Of a stretch of 5,985 nucleotides of DNA, positions 1-5,533 are shown one piece after another (the stretch's first letter is position 1; each line of letters starts with the position of its first letter). The stretch comes from an uncultured Lysobacteraceae bacterium. GTDB lineage: Bacteria > Pseudomonadota > Gammaproteobacteria > Xanthomonadales > Rhodanobacteraceae. Position numbers and translations under genes: made by a program. Where the stretch lies: assembly GCA_946480705.1 (NCBI GenBank), contig CAMLLF010000273.1, positions 1 through 5,985 on the forward strand, in the 5' to 3' direction. The notes below the pieces were generated by a model that saw only the letters and a list, made by a program, of their open reading frames with translations, searched no databases and was not told where the DNA came from.

Positions 1-710
1 AGGTCGTGCATGGTCACATGGCCGGCCAGGTCCGAGGCGAGGAACAGCACCGCGTTCGCGACGTCGTCGACGCTCGCGATCTTGTTCAGCGGAATGCCGA
101 GCCGCCAGCTCGCCGGATCGCCCGCGATCGTGCGTCCGCGGCCTTCCTCGTCGGACCACATGCCGCGCAGCATCGGCGTGTCGGTCGATCCCGGCGAGAC
201 GAGGTTGCAGCGCACGCCATACGGCGCGAGTTCGAGCGCGGCGCAATGGCTCAGGCTGACGAGTGCGGCTTTCGACGCGCAGTAGGCCGCCATGCCCAGG
301 CGCGGCACGCGCGCGGCGTTCGACCCGACGCAGACGATCGCACCGCCGCGCTGGCGCTTGAACACCGGCACGACCGCGCGCAGCAGGTGAAACGCGCCGC
401 CGGCATTCGTGTCGACGCAGGCGCGCCAGTCGGCTTCGTCGAGTTCGTCGACCGCGCCGAGCCGCAGCACGCCGGCCGCGTGCACGAGCACGTCGAGCCG
501 CGGCGCCGCATCGAACAGTCCTGCACAGACGGCCGCGACCCGGGCCGCGTCGGCGATGTCGAGTTCGATCGCCGTGCCGCCGAACGGCGCGTCGAAACGC
601 CGGTCGAGGCCGACCACGTCGGCGCCCGCGCCGAGGAAGCGTTCGGCGATGCGCCGACCTATGCCCTGCCCTGCGCCGGTGACCCAGACCCGCTGGCCCG
701 CGAAGTTCAT
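1..710 (-). CDS. entA: EntA, 2,3-dihydro-2,3-dihydroxybenzoate dehydrogenase (3' end missing)
   Basis: EntA oxidises 2,3-dihydro-2,3-dihydroxybenzoate to 2,3-dihydroxybenzoate with NAD+ in the cytoplasm, the last step of DHB synthesis. I translated this reading by hand from the reverse strand. It begins MNFAGQRVWVTGAGQGIG, which places the Rossmann nucleotide motif TGxxxGIG at residues 11-18. The short-chain dehydrogenase catalytic residues follow as Ser130, Tyr143 and Lys147 (YCASK), and then the family stretch VSPGSTDTPM. Similarity to E. coli EntA runs the full length. The window holds 236 codons of a protein usually near 248 residues, so only about the last dozen residues lie beyond base 1. 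The ATG at 710 overlaps the entB stop as ATGA, and an AAGG at 715-718 sits 4 bases upstream. One variation is HAAG where E. coli has NAAG. It is the fourth gene of the entCEBA operon. The assignment is near certain. Confidence 0.96.
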   Translation of the reverse strand, partial: MNFAGQRVWVTGAGQGIGRRIAERFLGAGADVVGLDRRFDAPFGGTAIELDIADAARVAAVCAGLFDAAPRLDVLVHAAGVLRLGAVDELDEADWRACVDTNAGGAFHLLRAVVPVFKRQRGGAIVCVGSNAARVPRLGMAAYCASKAALVSLSHCAALELAPYGVRCNLVSPGSTDTPMLRGMWSDEEGRGRTIAGDPASWRLGIPLNKIASVDDVANAVLFLASDLAGHVTMHD

Positions 711-1600
711 GCGGCCTTGCGCGCGTCGCGCTGCGACAGCTGCGCAGCGATCAGCGACCACCAGCCGTTCAGGCTCGGTGTGCGCGCGAGCGCGTCGAAG
801 CCGATGTCGACGCCGGCCGCCTTCCACTCGCCGGCCAGCGTCATCACGCGGATCGAATCGAGACCATAGTCGACGAGGTTCTCGTCGGCGTCGAATTCGG
901 CCTCGGCAATGCCGGTCAGCGCGGAAAGACGCGCGCGCAGCCCGGCGAAGGTCGGCAGCGACAGGTTTTCGTCGGCCACGAGATCGCGCGTCTCGATGAC
1001 GCTGCCGCAGCGCGTCGCGATGTAGTCGAGCGCGAAGCGGTGACGTTCGGCGGAAAAATCGGCGACGGCGTCGGCGACGACGAACGGCTGCACGTCGCGC
1101 ATGAACGCATCGGCGGCCGTCATCATGACGCCGATGTGCGCGTAGATGCCGCAGATCACGAGCTGATCGCGACCGGCCGCGCGCAGGCGTTCTTCGAAAT
1201 CCGAACGCTGGAACGCGCTGTAGCGCCACTTGGTCAGCACGACGTCGCCGGCGTCGGGCCGCAGCGCCGGCACGATCGCGGCGAGCGCGGGATCGGCGGC
1301 CGTGAGTCCCGGTCCCCACATGTCGTTGAGCAGTGCACGCTCGGCGGGCGTCTGCTCCGCCGGCTGCGCGGTGTAGAAAACCGGCACGCCATGGCGCCTG
1401 CACCAGTCGCGCACGCGCGCCGTGTTGCGTTCGACTTCGCGCACGAGCGCGCTGTCGGTGCCCCAGAAGCGCACGAAGTAGTCCTGCATGTCGTGGATCA
1501 GCAGCGCACCGCGCGCCGGATCGAAGCGCCAGTCGACGCGATTGGCCGGCAGGCTGTCGCGCGCCGGCAGTGCATAGGAAACGAGCGAGGAAATCGTCAT
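707..1600 (-). CDS. entB: EntB, isochorismatase fused to an aryl carrier protein domain
   Basis: This is a 297-residue bifunctional cytoplasmic protein. The N-terminal isochorismatase domain (about residues 25-205) hydrolyses isochorismate to 2,3-dihydro-2,3-dihydroxybenzoate and pyruvate. It shows IHDMQDYF with Asp37, LLNDMWGPGL, and KWRYSAF with Lys124. The C-terminal aryl carrier domain (about 215-290) carries DYGLDSIR with Ser249 as the phosphopantetheine site, which receives DHB from EntE. The motif GIYAHIGVMMT has Val158 where E. coli EntB has the family cysteine; PhzD-type isochorismatases also lack it. Length is slightly above the E. coli protein (285) because of a short tail after WWSLI. 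The ATG at 1600 overlaps the entE stop as ATGA, and GGTGAG at 1607-1612 lies 6 bases upstream, which supports this start. Translation is probably coupled to entE. Confidence 0.97.
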   Translation of the reverse strand: MTISSLVSYALPARDSLPANRVDWRFDPARGALLIHDMQDYFVRFWGTDSALVREVERNTARVRDWCRRHGVPVFYTAQPAEQTPAERALLNDMWGPGLTAADPALAAIVPALRPDAGDVVLTKWRYSAFQRSDFEERLRAAGRDQLVICGIYAHIGVMMTAADAFMRDVQPFVVADAVADFSAERHRFALDYIATRCGSVIETRDLVADENLSLPTFAGLRARLSALTGIAEAEFDADENLVDYGLDSIRVMTLAGEWKAAGVDIGFDALARTPSLNGWWSLIAAQLSQRDARKAA

Positions 1601-3206
1601 GACGGACTCACCGGTGAAGGAAACTGGCGCCGCAGCCGCTGCTTGTCGATCTTGCCGACGGCGGTCAGCGGCAGGGCGGCGACGAACTCGACGCGGTCGG
1701 GCAGCTTGAACTCGGCGATGCCGGATTCGCGCAGGTGTTTGCGCAGGCTGATCGCGCGCAGGTCGGCGTTGCGGCTGACGACGAAGGCGCAGGTCTTCTC
1801 GCCGAGCAGCGCGTCGGGCATCGCGACGACGGCCGCGTCGACCACGGCCTCGTGGCGGCGCAGCAGGTCTTCGATCTCCTCGGCCGCGATCTTCTCGCCG
1901 CCGCGGTTGACCTGGTCCTTGACGCGCCCGACCACGCGCAGATAGCCCTGCGCGTCGCGGCGCACGAGGTCGCCCGAGCGATACCAGCCGTCGGCGTCGA
2001 ACGCGCGCCGGTTGTAGGCGGGCGCGTCGAAGTAGCCGCGCAGCGTATACGGCCCGCGCGTCAGCAGCAGGCCGGCCTCGCCCTCGGCGACGTCGACATC
2101 GTCCTCGTCGACGATGCGGATCTCATCGTCAGGGCTGATGGGCCGGCCCTGCGTCGTGAACACGCGCTCGTCGTCATCGTCCAGGCGCGTGTAGTTGACG
2201 AGCCCTTCGGCCATGCCGAAGACCTGCTGCAGCCGGCAGCCGAGCGTCTCGGGCACGCGCCGCGCGAGCGACTCGCTGAAATTCGCGCCGCCGACCTGCA
2301 GCAGTCGCAGCGACGTCAGACGCGCGCGGTGCGCCGGCGCAGCGCCGAGCCACAAGGCGACGGCCGGCGGCACGAGCGCCGCCATCGTGACGCGGTGGCG
2401 TTCGATCAGGTCGAAACAGTGCAGCGGTTCCGGATGCCGCGCGAGCACGAGCGTGCCGCCGGCATGGAAGACGCCCAGCGAGCCCGGCGAACTCAGCGCG
2501 AAATTGTGCGCGCATGGCAGCGCGCCGAGATAGCGCGTCTGCGGCGTCAGCGCGCAGATCTGCGCGCTCGCGCGGATGCTGTAGTCGTAGTCGTTGTGCG
2601 TGCGCGGAATCAGCTTCGGCGTGCCCGTGCTGCCGCCGGACAATTGGAAAAAGGCAACTTCGTCGGCACGCGTCGGCGTCGGCTCGAGCGCGTCGACGTG
2701 CGCATCCAGCGCGCGCTCCAGACTCGCCTCGCCGCTGCCGCCGCGCAGGAGCACGCGCGGCGGCCGCGGCAGTTGCGCCGACAGCGCGTCGACGAAGCGG
2801 CCGTCGCCGAACAGCGCATGTCCGGCGCAGCCGATCAGAAGCGCGGGACGTACCTGCTGCGCGTACGCGGTCAGTTCGAGCCGCTGATGGCTGTACAGCG
2901 CGTTGACGGGTACGACCCCGAGCTTCAGCAGCGCGAAGAACACGGCATGGAACTCGGCGACGTTCGGCAGCTGCACGAGCGCGGTGTCGTAGCGGCGCAA
3001 TCCATGCGCCTGCAAGCGCGCGGCGAGCCGCGTCGCGCGCGCATCGAGTTCCGCGTAGCTCCAGTGCCGCTCGCCGCAGATCACGGCGATCGCATCGGGG
3101 CATCGCGCGGCCCGCGTCTCCAGCGATGCCTGCAGCGGCCGGTCGATCCAGTAGCCGCGCGCGCGATAGCGCGCCGCGTCGGCAGCCGGCCACGGCGTGA
3201 ACTCAC
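1597..3206 (-). CDS. entE: EntE, 2,3-dihydroxybenzoate-AMP ligase, with a start codon out of frame by one base
   Basis: EntE activates DHB with ATP and transfers it to the EntB carrier domain. Numbered as a 536-residue protein, the adenylation motifs are SGGSTGTPK at 190-198, AHNFALSS with substrate-pocket Asn235 and Ser240 as in E. coli EntE, GMAEGLVNYTRLDD, GWYRSGDL, NRGGEKIAAEEIE, and the C-terminal PLTAVGKIDK with the catalytic lysine near 519. The body from FTPWPAADAARYRARGYW onward aligns with E. coli EntE without a break. The start is the problem. GTG at 3206-3204 overlaps the entC TGA as GTGA, but it is one base out of frame with the body. No ATG or GTG in the body frame precedes the homology. 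The only near-cognate start is TTG at 3321, inside entC, and it would add about 38 unrelated residues. One extra base, such as a third T in the TTC following GTGAG, restores 536 codons. I give the GTG as the upper boundary; that span is 1610 bases and so not a multiple of three. Function is certain, the start is not. Confidence 0.93.
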
Positions 3207-3210
3207 GGCA
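3190..3210 (-). other. entC/entE junction with an apparent one-base deletion
   Basis: On the minus strand the entC reading ends CTG CTG CCG TGA, and the next bases are GTTCACGCCGTGG. GTGA overlaps the stop in the same style as the ATGA junctions of entE/entB and entB/entA, yet translation from that GTG gives VSSRRGRL, unrelated to EntE. The EntE frame reads CGT GAG TTC ACG CCG TGG, giving REFTPW, and begins to match E. coli EntE at FTPWP. One additional base directly after GTGAGTT would give an MSFTPWP start. Upstream in the EntE frame the first stop is TGA at 3366-3364. Between the two I find only a TTG (3321) and no ATG or GTG. A sequencing or assembly error, a real lesion, or recoding could each explain it. 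Confidence 0.8.
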
Positions 3211-4372
3211 GCAGCGAACCCGCGGCGATGCCGAACGCGCTGAGCATCGTGCCGAGCTTGGCCTGCGTCTCGCGCCATTCGCTGTCGGGGCACGAGGCCT
3301 CGACGATGCCGGCGCCGGCAAACAGCCGCACGAGGTCGCGCTGCACGACGCCGCAGCGGATCGTCACGACCCACTCGCCGTCGCCGTCGGCATCGCACCA
3401 GCCGACCATGCCGCTGAACAGGCCGCGTTCGAACGGTTCGATCAGATCGATGAGCTTGCGCGACAGCGCCGTCGGCGAACCGCAGACCGCCGGCGTCGGA
3501 TGCAACCGGCACGCGAGATCGAGCACGGACTGCCGCGGATCGGCGAGCACGCCGTCGATCGCGGTCGACAGGTGCCACATCGCCGCGGTCGAGATCAGGC
3601 TCGGTGCCCCGGGCACGCGCAGTTCGCGGCAATGGTCCGCGAGCACCGCGCGGATCTCGTCGATGACGAGCCGATGTTCGTACAAGTCCTTGGCCGACTC
3701 GCGCAGCGTCTCGGCGACACGCCGGTCGGCATCCGGATCGGTCTGCCGCTTCGCCGAGCCGGCCAGCGGATTGGAGTGAACGTGCGCGCCGTGCTTGCGC
3801 AGCAGCAGCTCCGGACTCGCACCGATCAGCGCGGCGCCGTCCTGGAGCGGCAGGCGGAAATGAAAGCCGCTCGGATTCTGCGCAATGAGGTTCGCGAACA
3901 GCTGCGTGACGTCGACCGGCTCGGCCAGCCGCATTTCGAGGATGCGCGACAGCACCGCCTTCTTGATCGGGCTGTGCTGGAAATTCGCGATCGCCTGATT
4001 CACGCCGGCCTTGAACGTGGGCTCGTCGGGAATGCTGCGCGCGGCGACCACTTCGGCCGCGCCGGTCTGCGACGCCGCCGCCGCGGCCGCGCCGCGTTCG
4101 AAGAACGCGTATTCCTGCGGGATGTGGAGGCACGAGGGCTGAGTCAGGTCGAACGGAATCGCGCCGATCAGGATCGGCTTGCGCCCGTCGGCGCGCGGAA
4201 CGGCCAGCGCCGCTTCGACGTCGCGCCGGAACGCGTCGGTGTCGCGGCCGGCGCGCGCCGGCGCCGTGATCTGCGCGGCGATGCCGCGCGCGCGCACCGA
4301 GCGGTGCGGCGACAGGAACAGAAAGCCGGCGTCGGACGCGGATGACGCCGCGCCCGCAGGCTGCGGGTTCAT
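3203..4372 (-). CDS. entC: EntC, isochorismate synthase
   Basis: EntC converts chorismate to isochorismate with Mg2+, the committed step toward DHB. This start gives 389 residues, against 391 in E. coli EntC. Visible family motifs are KKAVLSR with Lys138 (general base, E. coli Lys147), GASPELLLRK with Glu188 (general acid, E. coli Glu197), NPLAGSAKRQ, YEHRLV with Glu232 (E. coli Glu241), LHPTPAVCG, GMVGWCDADGDGEWVVTIRC, LFAGAGIV and the metal-binding EWRET near the C-terminus. The ATG at 4372 is chosen because GAGGA (bases 4380-4384 on this strand) lies 7 bases upstream and because the operator lies just beyond it. An in-frame GTG at 4474 would force the coding region through the Fur box. It is the first gene of the operon and is probably repressed by Fur with iron. 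An alanine-rich stretch at 95-100 is not in the E. coli enzyme. Confidence 0.97.
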   Translation of the reverse strand: MNPQPAGAASSASDAGFLFLSPHRSVRARGIAAQITAPARAGRDTDAFRRDVEAALAVPRADGRKPILIGAIPFDLTQPSCLHIPQEYAFFERGAAAAAASQTGAAEVVAARSIPDEPTFKAGVNQAIANFQHSPIKKAVLSRILEMRLAEPVDVTQLFANLIAQNPSGFHFRLPLQDGAALIGASPELLLRKHGAHVHSNPLAGSAKRQTDPDADRRVAETLRESAKDLYEHRLVIDEIRAVLADHCRELRVPGAPSLISTAAMWHLSTAIDGVLADPRQSVLDLACRLHPTPAVCGSPTALSRKLIDLIEPFERGLFSGMVGWCDADGDGEWVVTIRCGVVQRDLVRLFAGAGIVEASCPDSEWRETQAKLGTMLSAFGIAAGSLLP

Positions 4373-4379
4373 GAGTGAT

Positions 4380-4384
4380 TCCTC
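4380..4384 (-). promoter_or_regulatory. Ribosome binding site of entC
   Basis: On the minus strand GAGGA is followed by 7 bases and then the ATG at 4372. This is the clearest Shine-Dalgarno sequence in the window. It decides the entC start against the in-frame GTG at 4474. Confidence 0.8.
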
Positions 4385-4392
4385 GATTAAAT

Positions 4393-4413
4393 GATAATGC
4401 GAATTATTCGCAT
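4393..4413. promoter_or_regulatory. Fur box (iron-responsive operator)
   Basis: Bases 4393-4411 read GATAATGCGAATTATTCGC and match the classical 19-base Fur box GATAATGATAATCATTATC at 14 of 19 positions. Within it, ATGCGAAT-T-ATTCGCAT at 4397-4413 is a perfect 8-1-8 inverted repeat, the symmetry expected for a Fur dimer site. It lies 20 bases before the entC ATG and 36 bases before the upstream fepB ATG, so one site could repress both directions when iron is sufficient. Binding by Fur is inferred from this match and from the siderophore genes on both sides. Confidence 0.86.
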
Positions 4414-4421
4414 CCCGTTGT

Positions 4422-4431
4422 ACACTAGTGT
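4422..4431. repeat. Perfect 10-base palindrome next to the Fur box
   Basis: ACACTAGTGT is a complete inverted repeat whose centre lies about 22 bases from the centre of the Fur-box palindrome, on the fepB side. The symmetry is exact but short. It could be a second regulator's half-site pair or coincidence. It does not resemble a Fur box. I cannot name a protein that binds it. Confidence 0.35.
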
Positions 4432-4449
4432 GAGAAGCCGCCGCCGTCA

Positions 4450-5526
4450 ATGGGCGCGTCTCCCGTCCGAACACACTTCCCTGTTGCCATCGCCATGTCC
4501 TTGCGATCCGTTCTGCACAATTCCCGTATTCCGCATCGCGGCGCTGCGTGCCTGCTGGCGGCCGCAGTCCTGCTTTCCGCCTGCACGCCGTCGACCGATC
4601 CGCCGTCGACCGCGTCGCACGCCGTCGTCACGCAGACCTCCGGCGCCGGCTGGCCGCGCACGATCGACACGCCGCGCGGCGCACTTACGCTGGCACGCGC
4701 ACCGCAGCGCATCGTCTCGACGAGCGTCACGCTGACCGGCACGCTGCTGACGATCGACGCGCCGGTCGTCGCGAGCGGCGCGACGCGCGCGAACAGCAGC
4801 GTCAGCGACACGCAGGGTTTCTTCCGGCAATGGGGCGACGTCGCGCAGGCGCGCGGCGTGACGCCGCTCTATCAGGGCGAAGCCGACGCCGAGGCGATCG
4901 TCGCGGCGGAACCCGACCTCGTCGTCATCGCCGGCACCGGCGGCGATTCCGCGCTGAAGCTCTACGACCAGCTCGCGCAGGTCGCGCCGGTGCTCGTGGT
5001 CAACTACGACGACAAGAGCTGGCAGGAACTTGCCGTGCTGCTCGGCCGCGCGACCGGGCGCGATGCGCAGGCCGCGAAGGCCATCGACACCTTCGCGGCC
5101 GACGTCGCGCGCACGCGCGCCGCGCTCGCGCTGCCGCCGCAGCCGGTGACCGCACTGGCCTATTACGAGGCCGACTCCGGCGCGAATCTCTGGACGAGCG
5201 AGTCGGCGCAGGGACGCCTGCTCGCCGATCTCGGCTTCACGCTCGCGCCGATTCCCGACGGCGTGCGCGGCGATTTCAGCATGGGCCGACGCAAGGACAT
5301 CGTGCAGTTGTCCGGCGAGACGTTTCCGCAGGGACTCACCGGCGCGACCTTGCTGCTGTTCTCGGCCGACGACGCCGACACGGCGCGACTGCGCGCGAAT
5401 CCGTTTCTTGCCGCGAATGCAGCGGTGCAGGCCGGCCGCGTGCATGCGCTCGGCACGGACACGTTCCGGCTCGACTACTACAGCTCGCGGCACCTGCTGG
5501 CGCGATTGCGCGAACGCTTTCATTGA
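4450..5526 (+). CDS. fepB: FepB, ferric-enterobactin binding protein, predicted lipoprotein
   Basis: FepB binds the ferric catecholate siderophore and delivers it to the FepDGC ABC importer. Similarity to E. coli FepB is strong and continuous: WPRTIDTPRGALTL, RIVSTSVTLTGTLL, IDAPVVASGAT, GGDSALKLYDQLAQVAPVL, NYDDKSWQ, LPPQPVTALAYYE, ANLWTSESAQGRLLADLGF and LGTDTFRLDYYSSRHLL. The hydrophobic segment ends in a lipobox, LLSAC, so the protein is probably lipid-anchored after cleavage; E. coli FepB has an ordinary cleaved signal and is soluble. Two ATGs compete. The one at 4450 (358 residues, lipobox Cys45) has a weak GAGAAG 12 bases upstream. The one at 4495 (343 residues, lipobox Cys30) gives a signal peptide of normal length but no visible Shine-Dalgarno. 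The gene is divergent from entC over the shared Fur box. The family is certain, the start is open. Confidence 0.95.
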   Translation: MGASPVRTHFPVAIAMSLRSVLHNSRIPHRGAACLLAAAVLLSACTPSTDPPSTASHAVVTQTSGAGWPRTIDTPRGALTLARAPQRIVSTSVTLTGTLLTIDAPVVASGATRANSSVSDTQGFFRQWGDVAQARGVTPLYQGEADAEAIVAAEPDLVVIAGTGGDSALKLYDQLAQVAPVLVVNYDDKSWQELAVLLGRATGRDAQAAKAIDTFAADVARTRAALALPPQPVTALAYYEADSGANLWTSESAQGRLLADLGFTLAPIPDGVRGDFSMGRRKDIVQLSGETFPQGLTGATLLLFSADDADTARLRANPFLAANAAVQAGRVHALGTDTFRLDYYSSRHLLARLRERFH

Positions 5527-5533
5527 GGCCGGA

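Larger units (their letters stand above)
4373..4449. promoter_or_regulatory. Divergent entC / fepB control region
   Basis: This is the only intergenic region of any length in the window. It is markedly AT-rich at about 4379-4430 against the G+C-rich coding DNA on both sides. It must carry the start signals for the leftward entCEBA operon and for rightward fepB, and the single Fur-box-like site sits within it. AT-rich hexamers resembling a -10 box occur on both strands inside the operator: GATAAT at 4393-4398 rightward and AATAAT at 4408-4403 leftward. I could not pair either with a convincing -35 box, so I do not assign core promoters. A -10 inside the operator would mean direct occlusion of polymerase by the repressor. 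Confidence 0.75.

Noticed and set aside
455..480. HAAG in place of NAAG in EntA as a sign of lost function
   Set aside because: His is common at this place in other short-chain dehydrogenase and ketoreductase families, and the Ser, Tyr and Lys catalytic residues are intact.
6..1945. Several overlapping plus-strand readings opposite entA, entB and the end of entE
   Set aside because: The minus strand here encodes three well-conserved enzymes in overlapping order. The plus-strand translations carry no recognisable domain and no supporting start signals.
1735..3243. Plus-strand open reading of 502 codons opposite entE
   Set aside because: It is antisense to a clearly conserved adenylation enzyme, is dominated by Arg, Ala and Gln as expected from the complement of G+C-rich codons, and shows no recognisable domain.
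1597..3321. EntE starting at TTG 3321 with a 38-residue extension
   Set aside because: The extension is only the +1 frame of entC, has no similarity to EntE, and the TTG has no Shine-Dalgarno. I keep it as a fallback in case no frameshift or error exists.
3197..4345. Plus-strand open reading of 382 codons opposite entC
   Set aside because: It lies wholly antisense to EntC, has arginine-rich low-complexity composition, and no family motif is visible.
3203..4474. Longer EntC beginning at an in-frame GTG at 4474
   Set aside because: It would run the coding sequence through the Fur box and the AT-rich promoter region. The ATG at 4372 has a good GAGGA and gives the family's length.
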